Shown: positions 28,874 to 38,134 of the stretch, piece by piece
Layout: every line of letters begins with the position of its first letter
Numbering within the stretch: position 1 is the stretch's first letter
Assembly (NCBI RefSeq): GCF_003431975.1
Contig: NZ_CP027116.1
Coordinates: 3,658,001-3,722,000, forward strand
Reading direction: 5' to 3'
DNA: 64,000 nt
Origin: Bacillus pumilus
GTDB taxonomy: Bacteria; Bacillota; Bacilli; Bacillales; Bacillaceae
Translations under genes and position numbers: made by a program
Notes under the pieces: generated by a model
What the model was told of the DNA's origin: nothing
What the model saw: only the letters and a program-made list of their open reading frames with translations
The model's database searches: none

Positions 28874-29257
28874 TTGACGACATTACGCTTAGATCATACA
28901 GGCATTATGGTTTCAAATATTGATACGTCCATTGATTTTTATGAAAAAGTCGTGGGCATGAAATTAAAGGATCGCATCACTCATACAAACGGAGTCATTG
29001 AGCTTGCATTTCTCGGCTTTAAAGACGAGGCAGAAACGGAAATTGAGCTCATCCAAGGCTACAGCAGTGATCTGCCATCTGAAGGAAAGGTCCACCATCT
29101 TGCCTTTACAACAGACAACATTCATGCTGAATTCAATCGTATCCAAAAGCTGCAAATTGAATTAATTGATGAAGAAATTACGACGTTACCAAATGGATAC
29201 TGCTACTTCTTTTTCAGAGGGCCAGACCAAGAATGGATCGAATTCTTCCAGCGCTAA
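28874..29257 (+). CDS. ywbC: Glyoxalase/VOC-family protein YwbC
   Basis: A 127-aa VOC protein with LDHTGIMVSNIDTSIDFYEKVVG at the start (split here by function: metal His in DHTGI), VHHLAFTTDNI and the C-terminal DQEWIEFFQR containing the ligand Glu. Resembles lactoylglutathione lyase, but Bacillus has no glutathione, so bacillithiol adducts or another substrate are likely. TTG start with GGAGG 8 nt upstream. Confidence 0.85.
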   Translation: MTTLRLDHTGIMVSNIDTSIDFYEKVVGMKLKDRITHTNGVIELAFLGFKDEAETEIELIQGYSSDLPSEGKVHHLAFTTDNIHAEFNRIQKLQIELIDEEITTLPNGYCYFFFRGPDQEWIEFFQR

Positions 29258-29299
29258 TATTTCCTAGGAAATGGACCCGATTCCCTTTATGCTCCATAA

Positions 29300-29337
29300 A
29301 AAAAGAGTAAGAGCACCCATATGCCCTTACTCTTTTT
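29300..29337. terminator. Bidirectional terminator between ywbC and the ABC transporter
   Basis: GAGTAAG...CTTACTC stem flanked by A and T runs. Confidence 0.85.
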
Positions 29338-30066
29338 TTATAACACCTTACTAAGAAATGATTTTGTACGCTCATGCTGGGGGTTTCCAAAGAGAGCTTC
29401 CGGTTTGTCTTCTTCGACAATATACCCACCATCCATAAAGATCACTCGGTCTCCTACCTCTCTTGCAAAGCCCATCTCATGTGTGACCACAATCATTGTC
29501 ATCCCTTCGACGGCTAACTGTTTCATTACAGCTAATACATCCCCAACAACCTCAGGATCAAGAGCAGATGTCGGTTCATCGAATAATAACACTTTCGGGT
29601 CCATCGCCAAGGCTCTTGCAATGGCAACACGCTGCTTTTGTCCACCAGATAATTGGTTAGGGTAGCTTTTGGCCTTGTCTTTCAAGCCGACCTTTTCAAG
29701 CAAGTCTAACGCTTTATCGACTGCCGCTTTCTTGTCGGCACCCTTTACCTTAATCGGTGCGATCGTGATGTTTTCTAAAACAGTTTTATGAGGAAATAGA
29801 TTAAAGTGTTGAAACACCATCCCGACTTCTTGTCGTACTTTATTGATATTTACCTTCGGATCTGTAATCGTATGTCCGTGGACAACAACTTCCCCAGCCG
29901 TAATATCCTCTAATTTATTGAGACATCTCAGAAACGTGCTTTTGCCTGATCCAGAAGGACCAATGACACACACAACCTCTTTTTCCTCGATGACTGCATT
30001 AATATCCTTTAAGACTTCATGATCGCCAAAGGACTTCTTTAAATTTTTCACCGCAATCATACTCAT
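29338..30066 (-). CDS. Polar amino-acid ABC transporter ATP-binding protein (GlnQ-like)
   Basis: A 242-aa ABC ATPase with Walker [19 protein letters not shown], signature [15 protein letters not shown], Walker [15 protein letters not shown] and the H-loop [11 protein letters not shown], all typical of the GlnQ/HisP/ArtM group. It overlaps the permease stop by 4 bases. With its partners it imports a polar amino acid; glutamine is the best guess from similarity, but arginine or cystine cannot be ruled out. Confidence 0.92.
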   Translation of the reverse strand: MSMIAVKNLKKSFGDHEVLKDINAVIEEKEVVCVIGPSGSGKSTFLRCLNKLEDITAGEVVVHGHTITDPKVNINKVRQEVGMVFQHFNLFPHKTVLENITIAPIKVKGADKKAAVDKALDLLEKVGLKDKAKSYPNQLSGGQKQRVAIARALAMDPKVLLFDEPTSALDPEVVGDVLAVMKQLAVEGMTMIVVTHEMGFAREVGDRVIFMDGGYIVEEDKPEALFGNPQHERTKSFLSKVL

Positions 30067-30707
30067 TTCACATCAAATCTCCTTTCTGCATAGCTTGCCA
30101 GTAGAGAAAGTAAATAAATGATCACAAAATAAATGATACCGACAATGAGCCAGACATTCAAAGGATCAAATGTAGCCGATGCTTGTACTTGCCCTCGCTG
30201 CATAATATCAGCGATTCCGATAATCGATAAAAGAGACGTGTCCTTCAAGCTGATAATGGCTTGGTTTGTAATTGCTGGAAGCATGCGGCGAAATGCCTGC
30301 GGAAGGACGATAAAACGCATGTTTTGTCCCCCTGTAAAACCTAAGGAACGTGCAGCTTCTGTTTGTCCTTTATCAATAGACTGAATCCCAGCACGAATAA
30401 TTTCTGAGAAATAAGCCCCTGCATTAATTGCTACTGTAATAATCCCTGCCGGCACTCGATCAAGTGAAATGAATTCAAGTGTATTCAAACCAAAATAAAT
30501 GAAGAATAGCTGGACGATAAATGGGGTGCCTCGAATGGCATTAACAAAGACGAGTGCGATGAAATTTAAGATTTTAAAAGGTGACAGACGGAATAACGCC
30601 ACTATTAAACCGATGATAAATCCTAAAATGATAGCAACAACAAAGATATATAAAGTGGTCTGTAAACCATCCATTAAATATGGAAATGCATTAACAATCG
30701 TATCCAT
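30063..30707 (-). CDS. Polar amino-acid ABC transporter permease
   Basis: A 214-aa inner-membrane permease (HisM/GlnP type) with five helices and the EAA loop [40 protein letters not shown] is the family N-terminal signature. GGGAGGGAG precedes the ATG. It lies 67 bp after the binding-protein gene across a GC-rich hairpin. Confidence 0.93.
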   Translation of the reverse strand: MDTIVNAFPYLMDGLQTTLYIFVVAIILGFIIGLIVALFRLSPFKILNFIALVFVNAIRGTPFIVQLFFIYFGLNTLEFISLDRVPAGIITVAINAGAYFSEIIRAGIQSIDKGQTEAARSLGFTGGQNMRFIVLPQAFRRMLPAITNQAIISLKDTSLLSIIGIADIMQRGQVQASATFDPLNVWLIVGIIYFVIIYLLSLLASYAERRFDVK

Positions 30708-30747
30708 GGTTCTCCCTCCCTAATTCACATATGATGACATAAAGAAA

Positions 30748-30764
30748 GCGCGCTCGGAGCGCGC
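30748..30764 (-). terminator. Intercistronic GC-rich hairpin (attenuator or mRNA stabiliser)
   Basis: GCGCGC-tcgga-GCGCGC, followed on the minus strand by TTTCTTT. It sits between the binding-protein and permease genes, a usual place for reducing downstream expression relative to the abundant binding protein. Confidence 0.6.
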
Positions 30765-30774
30765 CTCGCTTGTG

Positions 30775-31539
30775 TTATGACTTCAAATATTTATCAATAA
30801 TTTTGTCATATTCACCGTTTTTCTTTAAGTTCTCCAGCCCTTTATTGATCTTCTTCAATAGGTCTTGGTTTTTCCCCTTCATAACAGATATACCATACTG
30901 GTCTCCATTCAACCGGTCTCCAGCTGTTTTCAATTTTAAATCTTGCTGTGCGATCGCGTACGTAATGACAGGATAATCTTCAATTAAGGCATCTGCATTT
31001 CCGTTTGAAACTTCCTGGAACATCGATGGGCTGTCGTTAAATTGAACTACTTCATACCCATATTTATCTGCGTTATCTGATGCAAATTTAGCACCTGTCG
31101 TCCCGTTTTTAACAGCTAGCTTTTTCCCCTTTAAATCATCAATTGATTGAATGCTGCTGTCCTTTTTCACAACTACTGTCAGCCCAGCGTCAAAGTACGG
31201 ATCTGAGAAGTCTACTTTCTTCTTACGTTCATCTGTGATACTCATCCCGCCCATACCTACATCCAACTGACCTGCCTGCATCGCTGGAATAATGCCTGAG
31301 AAGTCCATGGCTTCTAGCTTCACTTTGAAGCCTTGATCTTTTGCAATTGCGTTAATCAAATCAACGTCTATTCCTTCGTATTTACCGCCCTTTTCAAATT
31401 CAAATGGCGGATAGGTTGTATCTATCCCAATTTTATATGTGCCTTTGCCTTCTCCCGAATCACTGTCCGATTTTGATCCACAGGCTGCCATGACGAGCAC
31501 AACAATGAGTCCCATGATCAGTAACAACGATTTTTTCAT
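30775..31539 (-). CDS. Polar amino-acid ABC transporter substrate-binding lipoprotein
   Basis: A 254-aa extracytoplasmic binding protein with a lipobox (MAAC, Cys20) and an SBP_bac_3 domain: IGIDTTYPPFEFEK, GIDVDLINAIA, DVGMGGMSITDERKKKVDFSDPY split across the ligand cleft, and an aspartate-containing IEDYPV. AGGGGG lies ahead of the ATG. A minus-strand TATAGT around 31590 may be its promoter. First gene of the operon. Confidence 0.92.
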   Translation of the reverse strand: MKKSLLLIMGLIVVLVMAACGSKSDSDSGEGKGTYKIGIDTTYPPFEFEKGGKYEGIDVDLINAIAKDQGFKVKLEAMDFSGIIPAMQAGQLDVGMGGMSITDERKKKVDFSDPYFDAGLTVVVKKDSSIQSIDDLKGKKLAVKNGTTGAKFASDNADKYGYEVVQFNDSPSMFQEVSNGNADALIEDYPVITYAIAQQDLKLKTAGDRLNGDQYGISVMKGKNQDLLKKINKGLENLKKNGEYDKIIDKYLKS

Positions 31540-32068
31540 AAAACACGACCCCCTATTGTCAGTTTTGTCTAAATATTCGCAATAACAATAACACTATACC
31601 ACGCTAAATCTATAAGTGTGTGATGTTTTTTATCAATACCAAAGATCCATACATACCTAGATCAAAAGTCTCTTTAAATTTTACTATTTTGCGAATAACT
31701 CATTTTATTCTAAAAGAAGCGTGGTTCACAATCATAATGTGAGATAATCTTACGAAAAATGAGGCAGCACCTTGAAAACAACCGATCTTTTCTAGCCTAT
31801 AAAAACAGACTCACAAACTATCTTCTTGTCTCTATTGGTATTGTAATATATATTTTTGAAAACGCTCATTCCACCTAAAAAAATGTAAGCGTATACAAAA
31901 TATCACCTAATCCCTTTTTCTTTCACTACTGGTTGAAATTACATCAAAAAACATGTTTTACAAATTGAGAGAGAGCGCTTAAAATATAAGAAGATACTGA
32001 ATATGGAAAGTGAATTCAGATGAACGGAAATCGAACTAGGTGGATAGATGAAGAAAGGAGGATATAAA
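31540..32068. promoter_or_regulatory. Divergent gap between the ABC operon and rap
   Basis: 529 bp, AT-rich, no credible gene. I looked for a ComA box (TTGCGG-type palindrome) for rap and did not see one. The ABC operon promoter is near 31590. Confidence 0.4.
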
Positions 32069-33160
32069 TTGGCAGAAACAGGTGTTTTGTCGTCCGTTGA
32101 TGTAGCAAATATGTTAAATGACTGGTATGTCATGATGAAAAAAAGAGAAATACAAGGCGCGATCCAGCTAAAAGAAGAAATTCTTCAAGCGTTTGATCGA
32201 ATGGAAGAAAATCAAGACGTCTTACTTTACTATCAATTGCTAGAGTACCGTTTTAAGGATCTCATCGAAGATACAGCTTCGTTGGATCATAGTCTTTTTG
32301 TTGATGAAAATGCGGTTCGTACGGACGATATGCTCAGCTACTATTACTATTTCTTTAAAGGGATGTATGAAATGCGCAGAGGGAATCAGGATACAGCATT
32401 TCACCTCTTGAAGTTGGCAGAGGATAAATTAGATCTCGTCCACGATGACATTGAAAAAGCAGAATTTCATTATAAAACAGGGTGTCTTTACTATAATATA
32501 AGGTCCACGCTTCTCTCCATCCACCACTTAAAGATGGCTTCATCTATTTACGACGCAGATCCATGTTATGTGAAAAAATCAATCAGCTGTCAAATGATGC
32601 TCGCTTTGAATTATGCTGATCAATCGAAATACTCTGAGGCTGAATCCTTATTTGAAAAAGTGATTCATTCACTAGAACAAATGGAAGATCCAGATTTACT
32701 TGGTCACGCGTATTGCAATGCAGCCTTTATTAAAAGTCTTAGAAATGAATACAGTGAAGCTGTGCCACTCCTAGAAAAAGCTTTATTGATCGAGACATTC
32801 GAAACTTCTTCTCCAGGCGGCTACTTACTTGCCATGTATGCCTACACAAAAGCACTATTCAAGCTCAAAAAGCCTGGTTTGTTCCACTATTATGTACAGC
32901 TTTCACTTCAAAAAGCAGAAAATTTAAAACAACGAAATATTTCTCTTAAATTATCTATTTTAGAAACACTAATGCTTCAGCCAGACAACATGATTGAACA
33001 AATCAAGTCATATTGCGAGCAATTAGAATCTATGAATTTCCTTGTCGATCTTGAAGCCATCTGTCAGGATGCAGCAGCTTTCTTAACAGATCTCGGCCTT
33101 CATGAAGAATCCACTTATTTCTCGAACAAGGCGTTGTCCTTAAAAACAAATATGGAGTGA
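32069..33160 (+). CDS. Rap-family response-regulator aspartate phosphatase
   Basis: A 363-aa TPR protein of the Rap family. An N-terminal three-helix bundle (about 1-75, ANMLNDWYVMMKKREIQGA) precedes about six TPRs (e.g. YYYFFKGMYEMRRGNQDTAF, EYSEAVPLLEKALLIE). Rap proteins dephosphorylate Spo0F or block ComA-type regulators and are inhibited by imported Phr peptides. TTG 32069 has GGAGG 7 nt upstream. A phr gene follows 3 bp after the stop. Which regulator it targets cannot be read from the sequence. Confidence 0.9.
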   Translation: MAETGVLSSVDVANMLNDWYVMMKKREIQGAIQLKEEILQAFDRMEENQDVLLYYQLLEYRFKDLIEDTASLDHSLFVDENAVRTDDMLSYYYYFFKGMYEMRRGNQDTAFHLLKLAEDKLDLVHDDIEKAEFHYKTGCLYYNIRSTLLSIHHLKMASSIYDADPCYVKKSISCQMMLALNYADQSKYSEAESLFEKVIHSLEQMEDPDLLGHAYCNAAFIKSLRNEYSEAVPLLEKALLIETFETSSPGGYLLAMYAYTKALFKLKKPGLFHYYVQLSLQKAENLKQRNISLKLSILETLMLQPDNMIEQIKSYCEQLESMNFLVDLEAICQDAAAFLTDLGLHEESTYFSNKALSLKTNME

Positions 33161-33163
33161 TAT

Positions 33164-33316
33164 ATGATGAAAAAATGGCTTATCACAAGTGCTCTCTTAA
33201 CGCTTTTGATCACAGGTGTTTCCATCGAGGCTTCTATTACAAAAGACAACCAATTTGCACAAGTTCAAGATAAGGATTCAATCATTCAAAAGAGAGACCG
33301 CGGAACCAATCCTTAA
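33164..33316 (+). CDS. Phr signal-peptide precursor (50 aa)
   Basis: A 50-codon gene whose GGAG lies in the last codons of rap. The product starts MMKKWLITSALLTLLITGV, a signal peptide, then continues through a polar linker to the C-terminus QKRDRGTNP. Phr precursors carry a C-terminal pentapeptide with Arg or Lys at position 2; DRGTN or DRGTNP fits that pattern and resembles PhrC-type ERGMT. Exact processing is uncertain because of the final Pro. Too short for many gene callers. Confidence 0.85.
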   Translation: MMKKWLITSALLTLLITGVSIEASITKDNQFAQVQDKDSIIQKRDRGTNP

Positions 33317-33337
33317 TAATAAAAAAGAGCAGATGTG

Positions 33338-33384
33338 GGCAAAAGGCTAAAATGATCTGGATTTTAGCCCTTTGTCTTTTTTTT
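33338..33384. terminator. Terminator after phr, shared repeat sequence
   Basis: GGCAAAAGGCTAAAAT / ATTTTAGCCCTTTGTC with loop gatctgg and a long T run; convergent with sasA. Right arm identical to that at 3881-3896. Confidence 0.85.
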
Positions 33385-33391
33385 TGATGTG

Positions 33392-34024
33392 CTAATCAAT
33401 TTCTCGTTTGATATTTTGCATTTTTTCATCTAAATAGTGGGCAATATCTGCCGCTTCCTTCAGTTCATCGGTCAGCTGATGAGGGACATCGTTTTGTAGT
33501 TTATAATAGATTTTATGTTCAAGACTCGCCCAAAAATCCATCGCTATCGTCCGCACCTGAATCTCAACCTTCACATGCTCTACACGATTCGTTAAGTACA
33601 CAGGGATTTCCACGATTAAATGAAGACTTCTGTAGCCGTTTGGTTTTGGATGTTGGATATAATCTTTCACTTCAAGGATTTTTAAATCCTCTCTCTGCCT
33701 CAAAACATCCATAATGTTATAAATATCTTGAATAAAGGAGCAGATGATGCGGACACCTGCAATATCATGGATATACTCCTTTGCACATTGTGTGGTAATG
33801 TCGCATCCTTTTCTTGCTAATTTGTTCACAATGCTTTCAAAGGATTTAATCCGTGATTTTGTATGCTCTATTGGGTTATGGCCATGGATCAAATTATATT
33901 CCTGACTAATAATTGAAAACTTTGTATCCATTTCATCTAATGCGAATTTATATACTAATAATTCATTTTTCCAGTCTTCCATGACGTTTTTCAAATCTTC
34001 TACATGAGTTGCTGACATATTCAT
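33392..34024 (-). CDS. sasA: Small alarmone synthetase SasA (RelP/YwaC)
   Basis: A 210-aa single-domain (p)ppGpp synthetase closely matching B. subtilis YwaC. The catalytic regions are KSRIKSFESIVNKL, HDIAGVRIICSF, and NGYRSLHLIVE plus VEIQVRTIAMDFWASLEHKIYYK. It lacks hydrolase and regulatory domains. In B. subtilis ywaC is induced by cell-wall stress through sigma-M/W; a matching ECF-like site is present upstream. Start MNMSATH aligns with the known protein. Confidence 0.95.
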   Translation of the reverse strand: MNMSATHVEDLKNVMEDWKNELLVYKFALDEMDTKFSIISQEYNLIHGHNPIEHTKSRIKSFESIVNKLARKGCDITTQCAKEYIHDIAGVRIICSFIQDIYNIMDVLRQREDLKILEVKDYIQHPKPNGYRSLHLIVEIPVYLTNRVEHVKVEIQVRTIAMDFWASLEHKIYYKLQNDVPHQLTDELKEAADIAHYLDEKMQNIKREID

Positions 34025-34079
34025 TTCTTTTTGTCATCTCCTTTTGGGAAACGGCGGATGCACCGCTTTCCGTTTACTA

Positions 34080-34106
34080 GACGGAGACAGGACTCGAAAG
34101 GTTTTA
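34080..34106 (-). promoter_or_regulatory. Candidate ECF (sigma-M/W-type) promoter of sasA
   Basis: Minus strand TAAAAC then 17 bp then CGTC, about 55 bp upstream of the sasA start. Close to TGAAAC-N16-CGTA/C. It lies just before the end of the permease gene region. Confidence 0.4.
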
Positions 34107-34117
34107 AAAAATACATG

Positions 34118-35131
34118 TCATCCTCGCTGTTTGTAATACGTCAGCGCCAGTGCAAGGGCGAGCACAGAGCCTTTCACAATATCCATCGCGTAATAAGGGA
34201 CGGACATCATCACAAGCCCATTTTGCAAAATACCGATGAGTATAGCCCCAATAAAAGTTCCAAATGCGTTGGGCTTCCCCGCTCCCATGACGGAAAAACC
34301 GATAAAAGCAGCTGCGACGCCATCCATTAAATATGGTGTGCCCGCATTTATTTCCGCTGTCATCACCCTTGATGCCAGCACAATACCACCGATCGCTGCA
34401 AATAAAGCCGAGAGCAGATATGCCGCAATTTTATATTTGTTTACATGAATACCGGACAATCGAGCCGCTTCCTTATTTCCTCCGATGATGTACATGAATC
34501 GGCCGTGCTTTGTGTAAGTCATGAACACATGCGCAAATACCACAATGGCTGCCATAACGAGAATAATATATGGCACCTGACCGATTTTGCTGAAAAAGGC
34601 GGGGATCGTACCCGTTGAGAACGTACCATCAGGCAGCACCATATTTTCAGAAATGGTCGCCCCTTTCGTATACGTCTGAGCCAGTCCTTGAATGATAAAC
34701 ATCATGGCTAATGTCATGAGCATATCTGGAATTTTCATTTTGACAATCATCAACGCATTGAGGAAGCCGACAATAAGAGAAGCCGCTAGAGCAGAGACAA
34801 TTGCAATCAGCGGGTTCTGCGAAAACCACACAAACATAGAAATCACAATCGCATTCGATAACGTAGCGACGGATCCGACTGATAAATCAAAACCGTTTAC
34901 TGCCAATGAGATGGTGAGCCCCACCGCAATAATGGTCACAATGGAGATAGATCGTAAAATATTAATGATATTCCCTGATTGCAGAAACGCTGGGTTCGCT
35001 GTTGCAAATACTACGATCAAAACAACAATGGTTAAGATCGTGCCATATCGATAAAAGAAATCAAATAGATGAAAGGATGGCCGCTGTTTTTTGATTTGCT
35101 GCACAGGGGCGGAAATTTGTCGTTCACTCAT
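34118..35131 (-). CDS. Ribose-type sugar ABC transporter permease
   Basis: A 337-aa RbsC-like permease (BPD_transp_2) with eight to ten helices; LSVGSVATLSNAIVISMF (after AVNGFD) and GALFAAIGGIVLASRV-type sequences are family hallmarks. It overlaps the ATPase stop by 4 bases (ATGA). Last gene of the S-box-controlled operon. Substrate discussed under the binding protein. Confidence 0.92.
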   Translation of the reverse strand: MSERQISAPVQQIKKQRPSFHLFDFFYRYGTILTIVVLIVVFATANPAFLQSGNIINILRSISIVTIIAVGLTISLAVNGFDLSVGSVATLSNAIVISMFVWFSQNPLIAIVSALAASLIVGFLNALMIVKMKIPDMLMTLAMMFIIQGLAQTYTKGATISENMVLPDGTFSTGTIPAFFSKIGQVPYIILVMAAIVVFAHVFMTYTKHGRFMYIIGGNKEAARLSGIHVNKYKIAAYLLSALFAAIGGIVLASRVMTAEINAGTPYLMDGVAAAFIGFSVMGAGKPNAFGTFIGAILIGILQNGLVMMSVPYYAMDIVKGSVLALALALTYYKQRG

Positions 35132-36624
35132 GATTGTCCTCCTGTTGAATGATATAATAGCTCTTCTTCAGTCGTTGGTGCGGTCATTTCCCGGGCAATT
35201 CTGCCATCATACAGGACATAGACGCGGTCTGCGATACCTGCAATCTCTGACAGCTCACTCGACGCATAAATCACAGATTTCCCGCGGTTTGCAAGCTCTG
35301 CAATCAGCGTGAAAATATCTTTTTTTGCTCCCACATCAACGCCTTTCGTTGGTTCATCAAAGAGATAGACATCTGCTTCAGCCAGCAGCCATTTTCCAAT
35401 GGCAATCTTCTGTTGATTTCCACCGGATAGATGCTTCACCTTTGCTTCAAGAGATGGTGTTCTGACACCAAGTCGTTTGACGATTTCGTCTGCTTTCTGC
35501 TTTTCCTTCGAACGATGTAAAAAGCTAAACACCCGTGAAAATGAACGAAGACTTGCCGCCGTTAAGTTCCACCCCACGCTCTCTTCTGTCAGAATCCCTT
35601 CCTTTCTCCGCTCTTCCGGCACAAGGGCAATTCCAGCTCTCACAGCTTGATGAGGCGATGTGATGTGAACGGTTTGACCATGAAGCTCCACAGTTCCGGT
35701 CTTTTTATCCGAGGCACCGAAAAGGGCTTTGCACAATTCTGTTTTTCCAGCACCGACAAGTCCTGCAATTCCGATAATCTCTCCCTTTTTCACGTGGAGT
35801 TGAATGTTTCTTAATTTATGCTGGTCGCCTAACTGTTTCACTTCAAGCACAACAGGTGCATCCTTCATAGGTGTACGGAGCGGGAATTGTTCCTCTAATG
35901 GCGCACCTAGCATTTCTTCGATGACCTGCTGCGGACTTGTCTCTTGAACAAGGTGAGCTGAGACATCGGTCCCATTTCGCATCACTGTCAGTTCATCACA
36001 GATGGTGAAAATTTCAGGCATACGATGGGAGATAAACACAATGCCAGTTCCATTTTGTTTCAGCCGGTCAATCATTGAGAATAATTTACTTGTTTCTGCA
36101 TGACTAAGTGGAGCCGTTGGTTCATCTAAGATTAAAATACTGCATTTAATCGAAACGGCCTTGGCAATGAGCACCATCTGTTTTTCTGCAAGGGTTAGGT
36201 CACTCACAAGGCGCTTTGTGGAGATGTCGATGTCCATTTCTTTTAATCGTTGGGTTGCCTTGCGGTGCAGCTCTTTCCAGCCGACAAATGTTTTTTTCTC
36301 AAGCTCATGCATCATCATATTCTCACCCACACTTAAGTAGGGAACAAGAGCCGTATCTACTTCTTGATGGACCGTCTGCACACCATATGTGGCTGCGTCC
36401 TTTGGATTTTGAATGGAAGCCGCCTGACCATTGATGTGGATGGTTCCTTCATAGTGAGAATGAGCACCTGAAAGAACTTTCATTAACGTAGACTTGCCAG
36501 CACCATTCGCTCCAATCAGCGCATGAACTGTCCCCTTTTGCAAGGTGAAATTCACCTGATCGAGCGCTTTTACTCCTGGAAATTCAATCGAAATATGTTT
36601 CATACAAACTAGCGGCGATGTCAT
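35128..36624 (-). CDS. Ribose-type sugar ABC transporter ATPase (double-cassette)
   Basis: A 498-aa RbsA/MglA-type protein with two ABC domains. First Walker A GANGAGKSTLMKVLSGA; second Walker A-like GLVGAGKTELCKALFGA; signature LSGGNQQKIAIGKWLL and Walker B VYLFDEPTKGVDVGAK in the second half. ATG 36624 has AAGGAGG 6 nt upstream; an upstream in-frame ATG would overlap the binding-protein gene. Second gene of the operon. Confidence 0.93.
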   Translation of the reverse strand: MTSPLVCMKHISIEFPGVKALDQVNFTLQKGTVHALIGANGAGKSTLMKVLSGAHSHYEGTIHINGQAASIQNPKDAATYGVQTVHQEVDTALVPYLSVGENMMMHELEKKTFVGWKELHRKATQRLKEMDIDISTKRLVSDLTLAEKQMVLIAKAVSIKCSILILDEPTAPLSHAETSKLFSMIDRLKQNGTGIVFISHRMPEIFTICDELTVMRNGTDVSAHLVQETSPQQVIEEMLGAPLEEQFPLRTPMKDAPVVLEVKQLGDQHKLRNIQLHVKKGEIIGIAGLVGAGKTELCKALFGASDKKTGTVELHGQTVHITSPHQAVRAGIALVPEERRKEGILTEESVGWNLTAASLRSFSRVFSFLHRSKEKQKADEIVKRLGVRTPSLEAKVKHLSGGNQQKIAIGKWLLAEADVYLFDEPTKGVDVGAKKDIFTLIAELANRGKSVIYASSELSEIAGIADRVYVLYDGRIAREMTAPTTEEELLYHSTGGQS

Positions 36625-36664
36625 AGGTGTCCTCCTTCTCAGGATCTTCATTTTGAAAAACGAA

Positions 36665-36688
36665 GCACCCTCTATGAAAAGAGAGTGC
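36665..36688 (-). terminator. Intercistronic hairpin after the binding-protein gene
   Basis: Minus strand GCACTCTCT-tttcat-AGAGGGTGC (one G-T pair) followed by TTCGTTTTT; probably a partial terminator within the operon. Confidence 0.6.
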
Positions 36689-36695
36689 ACGTCGT

Positions 36696-37814
36696 TTATT
36701 TTGTATAATGCTTCTTCAAGGTCTTCATCCAATCTTCTTCAAAAGCAGTCGATGAGCCGAACCCCTTTACTTCGTCTGCAAGATTAACCATATTGAGGGC
36801 TTTTCCAGCTTGTTGTAGCTGCTGTTGCGAGATGAGAGAGGCCTCAAGGTCATAGGAAGATGGAGTTGTCTCACCCGCTATTTTCTTCGCAAGAATCCTC
36901 ATGTCAACTGCGCCAATAAGCTTCGGATCAACCGCTGCGGTGTACTTCCACGGACTATCTTTCGTTGTCATTTCTTGAAGATCAGCATTTGATACATCAA
37001 TCCCGTAAATCTTCACTTCTGTTCTCCCTGCTTCCTTTAACGCTCTTGCCGCTCCAATGGCAAAGGCATCCCAAGTGGCAAAAATCGCGTCAAGTTTACC
37101 TTTTGGATATTTATTTAGCATCGCTGCCACTGCATTTTGCGTTTGAACAGATGTATCTGAGGAAGCAATGCCAAAACGGACAAGCTCCTTGATTCCTTTA
37201 TGTTGGTTGAGCGTTTCTTGGTACACCTTGTTACGTCTCACCATTGGCGGAAATCCATCTACCCAGAGATAGGCAATATTTGCTTTCCCTTTAAAATCAG
37301 ACACGAGTGCGTCCAATGATTTTTTCGCTAATTGTTCGTCATCTTGAGACGTCACTGTGACCCCTTTGATGTCCTTCAGCTTCGGATTCGAATCAAATGC
37401 TACTACTGGTATGCCTTTCGCTGTGATCTTTTTCACGTCAGCGACAGTCGCCTCATCATCCCCATGAGAGATGATAAAGCCATCATAGTTCTCTTCAAGC
37501 GCCTGAGAGATCGCATCATGGAACTTTGCTGTATCCCCGTTTGCTGTGTAGACATCCACCTTAAAGCCAAGCGCTTCACCTTCTGCTTTCGTCCCTGCTA
37601 AAAATTGCGCTGTATGATCGTCACCTCCGATTTTGCGGATGACTTTAATTTTTGCTCCCTGCCCCTTTGCAAATCGCTTCGGTACATTGTCAAAGGAGAC
37701 CTTTTCGTCCGCATTCGCCTTTGAGCCTGCACTTGATCCAGTACCGCAACCCGTTAATACGACGGTCAATACCGTTAATAAAATAAGACATGATGTAAAA
37801 TACTTACGCTTCAT
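36696..37814 (-). CDS. Sugar-type ABC transporter binding lipoprotein under SAM-riboswitch control
   Basis: A 372-aa lipoprotein (LTGC, Cys23) of the Peripl_BP_4 (RbsB/LacI-fold) family: GFKVDVYTANGD, DGFIISHGDDEATV, and GIPVVAFDSN are typical hinge and pocket segments. First gene of a three-gene importer. Because the leader is an S-box riboswitch, the substrate is probably part of methionine or SAM salvage; 5-methylthioribose, a ribose-like SAM by-product, fits a ribose-type transporter (inference). Confidence 0.9.
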   Translation of the reverse strand: MKRKYFTSCLILLTVLTVVLTGCGTGSSAGSKANADEKVSFDNVPKRFAKGQGAKIKVIRKIGGDDHTAQFLAGTKAEGEALGFKVDVYTANGDTAKFHDAISQALEENYDGFIISHGDDEATVADVKKITAKGIPVVAFDSNPKLKDIKGVTVTSQDDEQLAKKSLDALVSDFKGKANIAYLWVDGFPPMVRRNKVYQETLNQHKGIKELVRFGIASSDTSVQTQNAVAAMLNKYPKGKLDAIFATWDAFAIGAARALKEAGRTEVKIYGIDVSNADLQEMTTKDSPWKYTAAVDPKLIGAVDMRILAKKIAGETTPSSYDLEASLISQQQLQQAGKALNMVNLADEVKGFGSSTAFEEDWMKTLKKHYTK

Positions 37815-37915
37815 AGCTGTTCCTCCTCAAGTTGTTTTATATTTTTCTCATTGGAAAACTAGGTAAAATAGTGGGAAAACGCCTGTAAACGATTCTTTCA
37901 TTTGAAAAAGAGACG

Positions 37916-38096
37916 AAAAAAAGCCTCTCCTAGAAAGAGAGGCTTGATCACCGTTGCATGAAACATGTATCGGGAAGTCTTCCTCTCTTATCTGTCAAAG
38001 CTGTCACAGCTTTGCAGGAATTAGCACCAATTTCTATAGTAGAAACGGTTGCCGGGCGTCATAGGGCCAGTCCCTCTGCCTCTCTTGATAAGAGAT
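37916..38096 (-). promoter_or_regulatory. S-box (SAM-I) riboswitch with terminator
   Basis: Minus strand from 38094: P1 strand CTCTTATC, then AGAGGCAGAGGGACTGGCCC, ATGACGCCCGGCAACC, GGTGCTAATTCCTGC and the P1 partner GATAAGAG at 37992-37985. All the S-box consensus blocks are present in order. A terminator AAGCCTCTC...GAGAGGCTT with a T run lies at 37945-37916. AAGAGAGG at the 3' side of P1 can pair with CCTCTCTT of the terminator, giving the usual antiterminator. High SAM should turn the transporter off. Confidence 0.95.
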
Positions 38097-38134
38097 CCGT
38101 TATGAAATTTTGTTTTAGTTGAAATGTCTTCTTA

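Noticed and set aside
31540..32068. ComA box upstream of rap
   Set aside because: No TTGCGG-N4-CCGCAA-type palindrome found.
34048..34073. Hairpin GGAAAGCGG/CCGC-TTTCC before sasA as a terminator
   Set aside because: No T run and it lies between the candidate promoter and the gene; may be a leader structure only.
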